From positions 10,157,916 to 10,221,915 of the forward strand of contig OY294045.1 of NCBI GenBank assembly GCA_958510825.1: 64,000 bases of DNA, given 5' to 3'. Source of the DNA: Brachypterus glaber. Taxonomy: Eukaryota; Arthropoda; Insecta; Coleoptera; Kateretidae. Shown here one piece after another: positions 21,904 to 31,281 of the stretch. Each line of letters opens with the position of its first letter. Positions within the stretch are counted from its first letter, which is position 1. The notes under the pieces are model-generated. The model ran no database searches and was not told the DNA's origin. It saw nothing but the letters and a program-made list of their open reading frames with translations. The position numbers were made by a program, and so were the translations under genes.

Positions 21904-24192
21904 ATGTCAGTGTCATTATTTGATTGTCGAGAAAAATCTTTAACCAAAGTGGATTTGAATAAAAATGACTCTTCACAGGTTAACAAATGCTTTCAATGTT
22001 TACTGTGTCCTAAATTTTTTAAAACAAATAGAGGCCTCAAATCACATTCCACCCGGAGTCATACAATGAAATCTAATAATACTAAATCTTCTGAACCAAC
22101 TCCTGAAAATTCTAGTAACTCCTCAAAATATATTGAAGATCCTTCTGACGATATATTATCTTCCCTCTTAAAACTACGTTCGCGTGGACGAATCATATCA
22201 AAAATACCTAAAGCGTCAAGAATTTTAGCCGGTGAAAAATTATTAGACTGCATTAATGAAGTATGTGTTGAAAATTCTAAAAAATCTTGGAAGAAACTTT
22301 TCTGTTTTTCTCATTCCTGTTTCAAAATTTCTCATAAAAATGATAAAAGTAACAAAACTTCATTATCTACCAAAATTAATAAATTATTAAGAGATTATCC
22401 TTCCTGTACAATTTTAAACGACGAAGAGTTTTGTTCTTACGTCCCCAATAAAACAAATTTGAGAAAGGCTAAAGATGATGACGATTTTTTATGTCAAAAT
22501 AAACTAGAACTTAAGATGGCTCATCGGGTGTCCTTAAAACTCTCTGAGGGAGATGTGAGAGGGGCTCTGAAGTTGGCATGCTCTGACGACATTGTTGTTC
22601 CAGCTAATGAAGATAATACAGCCATTATGCAAGAGAAACACCCACCGAAAAATATTGATTCTAGTAACCCACCAACTGAAATTGATCGTAAACAATTGCA
22701 AGTTAATGTAGTTGATGTTAAAGCTGCCATTTCAAGTTTTTCAAAAAGCTCAAGTGCAGGGATCGATGGTCTTCGTCCTTGTCATTTACAGGATTTAACA
22801 GATTCTCGTAATGGAGACATTGCTCAGAAGTTACTGGTTGGGTTGACGAATTTAGTCAATAAAATTTTAAGAGGTGAAATACCTTATTTTATAAAATCCA
22901 CTTTTTTTGGAGCTTATCTCTGTTCCCTTAAAAAAAAAGATGGTGGATTAAGGCCCATCGCTATTGGTTTAACTCTACGCCGATTATCATCAAAATGTGT
23001 TGTAAAAGAAATTCGAGACCGAGCAGTTAAAAATTTTTCTCCGACACAACTTGGTTTTGGAATATCCGGAGGTGCTGAAGCTGCTGTTCATGGACTACGT
23101 TCCCTTATGAATTATGAAAAATCTTCTGAAAATCAAATTATTTTAAAAGTGGACTTCATGAACGCTTTTAATCTTGTTCGTCGTGACGTTCTTTTAAATT
23201 CTATTTACGAAGAATTTCCAGAGATTTATCAATATATTTACGCAAGCTATGGAGAACCTTCAAATCTTTTATACGGAAACACTATCATTAAATCTGAAGA
23301 GGGCGTACAGCAAGGTGATCCCCTTGGTCCTTTTTTATTTTGCCATACGGCTATGCCTCTGTTTGCTGGTTTAAAATCACCTTTTAACGTATGGTTCCTT
23401 GATGATGGTTCACTTGCTGGAACTATGGAAACTGTTTTAGAGGATTTAAATTTTATTATAAAAGAAGGTCCTAAATATGGGCTTTTCTTAAATAAAGAAA
23501 AATGTGAAATTTACAATTTGAATTGTAAAAATTTAAATGTTGATCAATTTAGTCAAATGAAGGTTATCAAGCAAGGTTGTTTAGAGTTACTTGGTTCTCC
23601 TCTTGGCAAAGATGCTGAAATTAGTATTCTTCATAAGAAAACCAATACATTAGGAACTTTGGGAAATAGAATTCTTTTATTAGAACCACACCAAGCTTTT
23701 TACCTTTTAAAAAATTGCATTTCAATGCCCCGATTACAATATTTATTAAGAACATCTCCTTTATACAAACAGAAAATTTTATTAAATACTTTTGATGAAG
23801 CTCTCCGTAACATTTTCTGTGCTGTAACTAATATTTATTTATCAGATGTTCAATGGTTACAAACGTCTCTCCCTGTCAAATATGGTGGTTTGGGACTTCG
23901 TCGTTCAATGGATATTGCTCTCCCAAGTTTTATTTCATCTTGCAAGGCAAATTCTGACCTTGTCAGTTTAATATTAATTAAATTTGATCAAATAGAATTA
24001 TATGGAATCGAAGAAGCAGTGGATCAATGGGAAGCTTTGACAAAATCTAATCCTCCTTCTTCATATAAACAACGTGATTGGGATAAACCTATTATTGAGA
24101 TGGCATCAAACCTTTTAAAACAAAAAGCCAACTCTTTAAAGGATAAATCCCGCCTAAATATATTACTCAAAAAGAAGCAGGTTATTGGTTAA
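21904..24192 (+). CDS. C2H2 zinc finger plus reverse transcriptase (ORF, frame 1)
   Basis: 762 residues from the first in-frame ATG; the frame is open from 21811 but has no earlier ATG. Residues 32-53 form a C2H2 finger (C-x2-C-x12-H-x4-H), presumably for DNA binding. RT signatures follow in order: GLRPIAIGLTLRRL; motif A KVDFMNAFN with Asp417; motif B EGVQQGDPLGPFLF; motif C FLDDGSL with Asp500 and Asp501; then NKEKCEIYNL and ELLGSPLG. All three catalytic aspartates are present, so the enzyme could be active. The frame ends at TAA 24190-24192, in the middle of the region that continues as LNVLP in the -1 frame, where the next domain lies. This fits one lost A in the run at 24169-24173 or a -1 ribosomal frameshift. 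By family knowledge the RT copies element RNA at nicked genomic targets. Confidence 0.85.
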   Translation: MSVSLFDCREKSLTKVDLNKNDSSQVNKCFQCLLCPKFFKTNRGLKSHSTRSHTMKSNNTKSSEPTPENSSNSSKYIEDPSDDILSSLLKLRSRGRIISKIPKASRILAGEKLLDCINEVCVENSKKSWKKLFCFSHSCFKISHKNDKSNKTSLSTKINKLLRDYPSCTILNDEEFCSYVPNKTNLRKAKDDDDFLCQNKLELKMAHRVSLKLSEGDVRGALKLACSDDIVVPANEDNTAIMQEKHPPKNIDSSNPPTEIDRKQLQVNVVDVKAAISSFSKSSSAGIDGLRPCHLQDLTDSRNGDIAQKLLVGLTNLVNKILRGEIPYFIKSTFFGAYLCSLKKKDGGLRPIAIGLTLRRLSSKCVVKEIRDRAVKNFSPTQLGFGISGGAEAAVHGLRSLMNYEKSSENQIILKVDFMNAFNLVRRDVLLNSIYEEFPEIYQYIYASYGEPSNLLYGNTIIKSEEGVQQGDPLGPFLFCHTAMPLFAGLKSPFNVWFLDDGSLAGTMETVLEDLNFIIKEGPKYGLFLNKEKCEIYNLNCKNLNVDQFSQMKVIKQGCLELLGSPLGKDAEISILHKKTNTLGTLGNRILLLEPHQAFYLLKNCISMPRLQYLLRTSPLYKQKILLNTFDEALRNIFCAVTNIYLSDVQWLQTSLPVKYGGLGLRRSMDIALPSFISSCKANSDLVSLILIKFDQIELYGIEEAVDQWEALTKSNPPSSYKQRDWDKPIIEMASNLLKQKANSLKDKSRLNILLKKKQVIG

Positions 24193-26297
24193 ACGTTCTT
24201 CCAGTATCAAGTTTAGGACTACTTTTAAATAAACATTTTTTAAGAATATGCATTAATTTAAGAATTGGCTCAAATAGAACAGTAAGCCCTCACATTTGTT
24301 TTTGTGGAGTCTGTGTTGATTCATCAGGGACTCACGGACTTTCCTGTAGATTTTGCAAAGGTCGCCATTCTCGACATAGGGAGGTTAATAATATTATTAA
24401 AAAAGCACTAACAACAATTGGATTTCACGCAATTCTTGAACCTCCCGGTTTAAACGCAAGATTAGATGGTAAGAGACCTGATGGTATGACCCTAGTACCA
24501 TATAAGTATGGTAAATGTCTTGTATGGGACTTTACCTGTATAGATTCAGTTGCTCCTTCTTACTTGACGATTAATGCCAAAAACGATGGTGCCGCTGCCG
24601 AGAAAGCAGAATTAAATAAAATAAAGAATTATAAATCTCTATCAAAAGACTATATATTTATGCCAATTGCTATAGAAACATTTGGCTCTTACGGGCCAAT
24701 GGCTAAAAGCTTCTTTAAAGAAATCTGCAAACAATTGGTTGAAACTACCGGTAATCCATTAGAAGGTATTTTCTTTTTACAAAGGATAAGCATAGCAATA
24801 CAACGAGGCAATGGAATTAGTGTTTTGGGAACTTTAACTGGTAAAGACATAGCTGATGATTTTAATCCGCATACATCTGTTTCAAATATAAAGGCGAACT
24901 GTAAAAATAATTATTGGAAAACTTCAAGTGTCAATAATTTTACATCGAATATATCGACAAATGACTACAAAAATGATGAAAACAGTTTCGAAACTGGTAC
25001 TGGTTCTATTTTAAATGATAGCAATAATTTAGATCATAATTTAGACGTGGAAAAAAACAATCAAATTAATGAAATTTCCTTATCTTCTTCAAAGTTGAAC
25101 CACCATTCGACCGTATCTCCTTCAAATTCTGGAAATTTAGGGTTGGCCAATAACATATCGTGCAGGTCCTCAAAAAAGTCCACCAACAACCATTTTAATT
25201 ACGGGGATGATGAGGATAACCTGAGCGAGAAAAACTTTATTACGAACAATAAGCGGGTGGTCGGATGTCCAGTCACATCCCTGGGTCTTAACGGTTTAAA
25301 AAATATCGGGAATACCTGCTTTATGAACTCGGTGATTCAATGCCTTTCAAACACAAAACTTTTGATGGAATACCTGAAGAAGGACAGTTATGTTCGGGAC
25401 ATCAATACTAATATTTCTACTATGCGTGGAGCTTTAATTAAGGCGTTTTCCGAGGTGATAAAAGAGTTGTGGTCGGAAGATTCGTCTGACCGGATAGTGA
25501 ACACGATTTCCCTAAAGAACCAAATCCAGCATTTCGCCCCCCGATTTATGGGATACGCACAACAGGACGCACAAGAATTTTTGCGGTATCTTTTGGAGGG
25601 ACTTCACGAAGACGTCAACAGGGTCACGGAAAAATCTAAACCTACTTTGGCCGAGATAGTCGAAAAATTAAATGATAACGAAAAATCTGCAGCTTCATGG
25701 TCCAGTTACCTCCGGATGGACGACTCTCGCATTTTGGACCTCTTCGTCGGCCAACTGAAAACCACTGTCAAGTGCACTCATTGCGGTCATTGTTCCGTCT
25801 CCTTTGACCCGTTCTGGGATCTTTCTCTTTCACTTCCACAACGGATCGGTCAATTAAGGTTGTCGCAATGTTTGGAAGTTTCAATGCGGGAAGAAACGTT
25901 GGACGATGATGAAAAACCTACATGTTCAAAATGCAAAGATCGCCGAAAATGCACAATATCCTTTACAATTCAAAAATTCCCGAAAATTCTAGTAATCCAC
26001 CTCAAACGCTTCTCCTCGACGGAACAGTTTCAAAGAAAACTCAGCGTTATGGTAGACTTCCCTCTGGAAGGTTTAGATATGAGCAGTTATGCCGCAGAGT
26101 CCGACGCACCCTGCAGTTATAACTTGTACGCCATTTCCAATCATAATGGTAACATGTATAGCGGACACTATACCGCCTTTTGTAAGCATCCGTATAGTCA
26201 CAGGTGGCATATATACGACGACTATAGGGTCTCTTCTGTTTCAAAAAATTCAATCGTAACAGCAGATGCCTACATATTATTTTACGAACATCTTTGA
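24147..26297 (+). CDS. Zinc knuckle and restriction-like endonuclease fused in frame to a USP2-family ubiquitin-specific protease
   Basis: The 716-residue open frame overlaps the RT frame by 46 nt in -1; there is no ATG before 24486, so it is probably made as an extension of the RT protein. Residues about 51-70: knuckle (CFCGVCVDSSGTHGLSC). Residues 108-132: RLE core KRPDG and VWDFTC (Asp112, Asp128). VLGT at 226-229 ends the canonical element protein. Residues about 236-370 are an Asn/Ser-rich linker without Met. Residues about 381-716 are a full USP domain: GLKNIGNTCFMNS with catalytic Cys391, QQDAQEFLRYL, zinc ribbon cysteines 543/546 and 593/596, SGHYTAFCK with His674, and IYDDY with Asp691. 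It ends in ILFYEHL as USP2/USP21 proteins do. The USP part is less AT-rich than the RT part, has no introns and looks intact. A host USP2 cDNA capture is my inference. Confidence 0.85.
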   Translation: MPPKYITQKEAGYWLNVLPVSSLGLLLNKHFLRICINLRIGSNRTVSPHICFCGVCVDSSGTHGLSCRFCKGRHSRHREVNNIIKKALTTIGFHAILEPPGLNARLDGKRPDGMTLVPYKYGKCLVWDFTCIDSVAPSYLTINAKNDGAAAEKAELNKIKNYKSLSKDYIFMPIAIETFGSYGPMAKSFFKEICKQLVETTGNPLEGIFFLQRISIAIQRGNGISVLGTLTGKDIADDFNPHTSVSNIKANCKNNYWKTSSVNNFTSNISTNDYKNDENSFETGTGSILNDSNNLDHNLDVEKNNQINEISLSSSKLNHHSTVSPSNSGNLGLANNISCRSSKKSTNNHFNYGDDEDNLSEKNFITNNKRVVGCPVTSLGLNGLKNIGNTCFMNSVIQCLSNTKLLMEYLKKDSYVRDINTNISTMRGALIKAFSEVIKELWSEDSSDRIVNTISLKNQIQHFAPRFMGYAQQDAQEFLRYLLEGLHEDVNRVTEKSKPTLAEIVEKLNDNEKSAASWSSYLRMDDSRILDLFVGQLKTTVKCTHCGHCSVSFDPFWDLSLSLPQRIGQLRLSQCLEVSMREETLDDDEKPTCSKCKDRRKCTISFTIQKFPKILVIHLKRFSSTEQFQRKLSVMVDFPLEGLDMSSYAAESDAPCSYNLYAISNHNGNMYSGHYTAFCKHPYSHRWHIYDDYRVSSVSKNSIVTADAYILFYEHL

Positions 26298-26390
26298 AGA
26301 GCCACGGTTTTATTTTGTATTTGCTTTTATTTTATTTTATTTTTAAATGTTATATGTTTATATTTTATGTTATATGTTACTTATTGAAAG

Positions 26391-26417
26391 AATAATAAAT
26401 AAAAAAAAAAAAAAAAA
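26391..26417 (+). terminator. Polyadenylation signal and genomic poly(A) tail
   Basis: AATAATAAATAAA is followed directly by an uninterrupted A-run, about 95 bp after the USP stop codon. The tail then abuts the remaining arm of the TIR element, marking the 3' end of the retroposed RNA. Confidence 0.8.
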
Positions 26418-27682
26418 TATGAAAAAAAGTTTCTATAAAGGTTGGTCCGGAAATGAGCCCTAAGGGAGCTACGGCCCTTCGAAGATGACGTATTGAATGG
26501 GGAACAAAAAAAAGCACCAATAAAATTTTAATGCTGCAGGGTGATTCTTCATTTAAAACTGAGCAAAAAAGTATTATACACCAAAACACCTAAATTTAAT
26601 ATTAAAGGAGTAATAGCCTTTTAAAAAGTAACGTTTTTGGTGGCACAAAATGTTACTTCCTCTTAATTGCATTTTTTTTTGATAACGGTTGCTCCTACAG
26701 TGTTACACTATATGATATTTTATATGTATTTTTACTCTAGAAATCTATATTTTTTACAACAAATCCAAAAAACATACACATAGAAAAGTTTGGGGCAAAA
26801 ATGTTTTAAGCCTCATATATTTTGTCCGTCTGGGCACGCCTCTGGATAAATTAAAAAAATAAATTAACATGAACTTATTGCCCTTATTAATACTAGTTTA
26901 CGTGCAAAAGCTCGCCGCTCTAGCTTAAACGGTACCCGAGTTATTAATTAAAAACCTTATTTTTATTACAATTTTAAAGGGCCCTAGATCCTTTAGGGCT
27001 CATTTCCGGACCAACCTTTATAGGAACTTTTTTTATATTTTTGGATCTAGAATCACCTCTTAAATTTTGGCATGCCATTTATGGATCACCCTGTATATCT
27101 CAAAAACTGTAAACAATATACTCATTTAATATAATACTAAAATAAAGGTATTTTTATGACAAGTAAGATGACATAATAAAAAATATACCATTCCATTTAA
27201 AAAAAATTAAGTCAAATGTTATCCACCCTAGGAAGACCATCCTGTATATTTTAAAATATTTTTAAAATGTGCCTTTTTTAAAACCATACAACTTTTCCCT
27301 TTAAAGTTTTCTCTAAAGTAGATACTTTACTAAATATCGACCGAGTCGGCTTCGTTGAGACACCCTGTATATAAATAAATATTATCAAAATATGCAGAAC
27401 TCTAGAATTGGGTTTACTTTTGTTTAACGAAAACAGATAAAACTAAAAAAATATTTAATTGAACTATCAAAATAGAAACAAAACAATAAAGAAAATCACA
27501 AAAATAGTTGGCTACTGAGTTTTGAAACGTATCCTTGTTGTGTAAGGATTTAAATTATTTAATAATCGACAAAAACTATAGTAAAGTTTTTAATGATTTT
27601 TATTTTCAGTTTTTTTTTTTCAAAGTCAACATTTTAAAAACCTTTATTTTTTATCCAATTAAAAACAGACTTCGATAAATTA

Positions 27683-28544
27683 CACCGGCACACAAAAAAA
27701 ATTAAGTAGAATGTGCATTTGACCGGACCTACCTACGGGTACGTATTTTGGTCCGCTGAATCCGAATTCGAGGTCAGTTTGACCCCTACACCCTCGAAAT
27801 TTCGAGAAAACTTCGAAAAACCGTAAAAATTATGAAAATCGGCAGTTTTAATGATAAAAAAATTTTTTGGAACTAAACTAAGCGTGATTTTCATGTATTT
27901 CGATCCGCTGAATATGAATCGAAACTTTATTGAGACCACGAGCCGTTTTAAATGTAAAAAAATCACACAAACCCTCCAAAATTATGTCTTGTGTTTTTCA
28001 CAGATTTCAAGTTATTTGATATATCTACGTTATAGAGTATTTATTTTAGGCATTAAATCATGTTCAATCAATTTTTTTTCTGTTATGAATGGTCATTTTT
28101 ACAATTTTTTCGAATTTTTTCAGCTTTAGAGGGTGATTCGACTAAAAAAATTAAGATGCGAATTGAAGACATCAAAAGATATAAAATTTTATCTGAATTG
28201 GACCAGAAGAAGTTTTTTATCATGAAAACTATATTTTTTCGGAATTTTCGAGAGTTTTGTGTGATTTTTTCACATTTAAAATGGCTCGTGGTCTCAATAA
28301 AGTTTCGATTCATATTCAGCGGATCGAAATACATGAAAATCACGCTTAGTTTAGTTCCAAAAAATTTTTTTATCATTAAAACTGCCGATTTTCATCATTT
28401 TTACGGTTTTTCGAAGTTTTCTCGAAATTTCGAGGGTGTAGGGGTCAAACTGACCTCGAATTCGGATTCAGCGGACCAAAATATGTACTCGTAGGTAGGT
28501 CCGGTCAAATGCACATTCTACTTATTTTTTTTTGTGTGCCGGTG
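27683..28544. repeat. Large foldback element with CACCGGCACACAAAA ends
   Basis: Nearly symmetric 862-bp unit; the arms are about 270-280 bp, beginning CACCGGCACACAAAAAAAA and containing TTCGGATTCAGCGGACC and TCGAAATTTCGAGAAAACT. It is flanked by TTA on both sides, a PIF/Harbinger-like duplication. ORFs read through the arms on both strands (for example 28060-28494) mirror each other and are not genes. Confidence 0.8.
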
Positions 28545-28872
28545 TTATTTTATCAAAATATAATCTTTTTAATCCTAACAATTATTTTGACATGTTCTTT
28601 TTAATTGCAAACTGTTTATATAGGGTTATACAAACATATAAATAACTAAAAACGGGTACGTAACATCCAGATTAATTAAGTGGCTCAAAATTTTTTATAT
28701 CCGAAAGCATCGTGTTAAATGTTTTGTTTAAGTTAAATACGTATATATCTTACTTAGACCAATAGATAAAAACTTGAATCACGTAAAAGAGTTTGGTTCA
28801 AATCATAAAATTTCTTGTACTAGCTAGAGAAACTTAAATGAAAAATGGCACCTGCCATCTACTATCTACTTA

Positions 28873-29028
28873 GGGAACGTTCAAGTATTACGTAACGCAA
28901 TTTTTGCTCATTTTAGACACCCACCCACCCCCTGTAACACCATTTTCCTATACCATTTACATGGGCGTAACACTCCAAAATGACCCCCACCTCCCCCTAG
29001 AAGCGTTACGTAATACTTGAACGTTCCC
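28873..29028. mobile_element. PIF/Harbinger-like MITE, copy 1
   Basis: The ends GGGAACGTTCAAGTATTACG are perfectly inverted; TTA flanks both sides. At 156 bp it is non-coding. The same family is at 37376-37513. Confidence 0.8.
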
Positions 29029-29062
29029 TTAGATATTAATACGAATTTCTTGGAAACAAGTA

Positions 29063-29307
29063 CAATAATAAAACAGTTTATTTGTGTCAACTAAATATTT
29101 GGTTGGATATGGCCAATTAAATTATTTGGTTGTGACAAATAAATTTTATTTCTGTCAAATAAACTATTTTGTTCCCATTAATAAATCATTTTAAAATAAA
29201 AATATTTGTTTACACTTTTTACACTAAATATTTATTTGACTCAAATAAAATTTGTTACAACCAAATACTCTATTTGGCCATATCCAAATAAATCCTTTTT
29301 ATCAGTG
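29063..29307. mobile_element. CACTGATAAAA MITE, copy 1 (left end worn)
   Basis: The right end TTTTTATCAGTG is intact and the left end is degenerate. The body is palindromic with GGATATGGCCAATTAAAT and its complement. It shares the TA at 29308-29309 with the next copy. Confidence 0.65.
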
Positions 29308-29309
29308 TA

Positions 29310-29562
29310 CACTGATAAAAAAGATAATTTAGATTTATTTGGATATGGCCAATTAAATTATTTGGTTGTGAGTAATAAATTTTATTTGAGTCAACTAAAT
29401 ATTTAGTTCATGTAAATAAATATTTAAATTTCAAAATCATCTATTAATGAGAACAAAATTGTTTATTTGACAGAAATAACATTTATTTGTCACAACCAAA
29501 TAATTCAATTGGCCATACCCAACCAAATATTTTGTACACACAAATAAACTATTTTATCAGTG
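29310..29562. mobile_element. CACTGATAAAA MITE, copy 2
   Basis: Inverted ends CACTGATAAAA, TA on both sides, body TTTGGATATGGCCAATTAAA repeated in reverse. It abuts copy 1 with a single shared TA. Confidence 0.8.
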
Positions 29563-29645
29563 TACTAGTATTAGGTAATTGAACTTAAAACAAATTATTG
29601 TTTTTTCTAAAATTAGTTAATATCTGTATATCAAGTATTTTTATA

Positions 29646-29869
29646 CACTGATAAAAAGGATTGGTTTGGATATGGCCAATTAAATAATTTGTTTGTGAGT
29701 AACAAATTTTATTTGAGTCAAATAAGTATTTAGTTCATGTAAACAAATGTTTTAATTTCAAAATGATTTATTAATGGGAACCAAATAGTTTATTTGCCAC
29801 AATCAAATAATTTAATTGGCCATATCCAACCAAATATTTTGTTGACCCAAATAAACTCTTTTATCAGTG
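29646..29869. mobile_element. CACTGATAAAA MITE, copy 3
   Basis: Same ends and body as copies 1 and 2, TA duplicated on both sides, 224 bp. Confidence 0.8.
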
Positions 29870-31040
29870 TACTTGCAACAAGTATCTAATAAAATAATCA
29901 CAAATTATTCAAACTATATTCTTTTTCTCCGTCACTATCACTAAGGTTTATTTTTTTAAGGTATACTTATTTTAAACCTTTCCGCTTGTAAACAATCTCA
30001 AAATTACCATAGCAACGTAAGATACGCATGCGTCGTAAGCGAAATGACTAGGCCCAATTTACACAACCGCAAAACGTTGACGTGGCATTACCGAGAACAA
30101 AACAATTGTTTATTCCACTATATTATTGGAATAAAAGCGATTTTATAAGCAAATTTTGTTTCTACAGGAATACAAAAGTGTTTTTAGCAACAGCTTTATC
30201 ATTTCTCTTTTTTTTTTCATCAAAACATCATAAAAACAAAGTAAGTAAACAAAAATTATAATATTTAGTTATGTTGACATTCAAAACAAGCCACATGCTT
30301 CAGTGTAAATCGGACTTTGTGGAGTATTTAGCGGCAAATTTAAAATAACTATGCCTTAAAAAAATAAACTTTAAAAACGAGTTAATCACTTTTGGAAGCT
30401 CGGATTTACCTAGAAAGTTGTAAAGAATTTATTAAAATATCCATAATTCTTAGCGTTTTAAATAACTTACAGGATCTAAAACGTTTATTCTTTCAGTATT
30501 TCTTTGTATTTAAGATAAAAGTTTTATTTTCCTGAAAGCTTTGACTTGTTATGACATTAATATTCGGATTGAAGAAAATTACTTTATTTCTAAAGATAAA
30601 TCTTGGCCCAGATAATTTTTAAAAGTTAAATAATTTAAAGGATTTAAATTTTTTGAATTGGTTCATCTATCAACGTGGCTTAGGGGCCTTGCACAAATTA
30701 AGTAGGACATTTTTCAAGAATTTTCGACCCCCCATATGTAAGATTTCGTAAGATTTTATCATACCCCCTTTCCCCCTAATCTTACACTTAATTTAACATT
30801 TGTATATACCCTGAGCTAAGGTATATGATAATATTTAGGTGAATTAAAAAAAAAATCTATTTGTATTGTACCAAATAAAAAAACAACTTAAAAAAATATG
30901 CTAGATCCGAATCTAAAAAAAAAAATTACAAAAAACATGAACCGACTTTTGTGTCTTCAAAAAGTAAAAAATTAAAAATTAAAGGCGGTTCAAATTTCAC
31001 CACTCATTAAATTAAATAGTAAAACATTTTTTGGTTTTTA
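29870..31040. other. No gene recognised
   Basis: Includes a somewhat GC-richer stretch (29990-30100, with CATAGCAACG and GCATGCGTCGTAAGCG) that could be regulatory, and an AT-rich remainder. Nothing firm. Confidence 0.3.
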
Positions 31041-31041
31041 A

Positions 31042-31281
31042 TTATATTGTTTGGTGTGAAATTGGAAAATGAGCTTCAAATAAAAAACCTTCAGGAAAAT
31101 CCTGATATCTCCTAAACCAGAAGTAAAAAAGTAAAAAAATAAAGAAAATATTCATTAAAACTGCGGCAATAAGAAAGACTTTAATAATTTGATAAACAGT
31201 TGCAGTGGCGTACCATGCAAGTCCTAGGAGATGGGATAAGAAACGTAGTTGTACATAATTTGTTGCTGTTAATACGAACAA
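31042..31281 (-). pseudogene. Small membrane-protein ORF, possible decayed relative of 47918-48226
   Basis: 79 codons with two hydrophobic segments. The stretch LGLAWYATATVYQIIKVFL then IAAVLM resembles GAWVIFTWITQMIISVIWPF then FIIAAVLM in the ORF at 47918-48226; the nucleotide match ATTGCCGCAGT is also shared. After AAVLM the two diverge completely. It may be a truncated paralogue, a coincidence of hydrophobic sequence, or part of a repeat. Function unknown. Confidence 0.3.

Larger units (their letters stand above)
21711..26417 (+). mobile_element. RT/RLE non-LTR retrotransposon fused to a USP2-type deubiquitinase, retroposed with poly(A)
   Basis: This 4.7-kb insertion has a 5' leader of about 190 bp, the zinc-finger/RT frame, and the overlapping RLE-USP frame. 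A short 3' UTR follows, with AATAAA at about 26396 and a run of A ending at 26417. No introns are seen in the protease part. Together these features say that one spliced, polyadenylated chimeric RNA, or two templates joined during reverse transcription, was inserted as a unit. The domain order zinc finger, RT, knuckle, RLE resembles R2/NeSL/CRE-type elements. I do not assign a clade. Target duplication cannot be resolved because the site is A-rich. Confidence 0.85.
21654..27093. mobile_element. Inner TIR element (CAGGGTGATC family) split by the retroposed insertion
   Basis: The left arm is reduced to 21654-21710 (CAGCCTGTTCC ... GAGGTGATTCTACATCC). The rest of the element resumes at 26418 (TATGAAAAAAAGTTTCTATA) and ends at 27093, with TA on both sides. 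Compared with the uninterrupted copy at 9388-10079, the break falls inside the A-run after CTACATCC, which places the insertion borders within a few bases. Confidence 0.8.
21301..27367. mobile_element. Outer TIR element of a three-level nest
   Basis: Arms of about 105 bp: CAGTGTCTCAATGAAGCCGT on the left, and on the right its complement ending ACGGCTTCGTTGAGAC-like and CACCCTG. Both ends abut TA. The arms share AAAGGGAAAAGTTGTATGG and GGCACATT. Excluding the nested insertions, only a few hundred bases remain, so it is a non-autonomous Tc1/mariner-like element that received a second element. Confidence 0.75.

Noticed and set aside
28060..28494. 144-residue ORF and its mirror on the other strand (28083-28376; 27733-28129)
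   Set aside because: They lie in the two arms of one palindrome and encode the same low-complexity Phe/Lys-rich peptide; a by-product of the foldback.
29063..29869. CRISPR-like or satellite array
   Set aside because: Repeats are TA-flanked palindromic MITEs of about 230-250 bp, not short spaced repeats.
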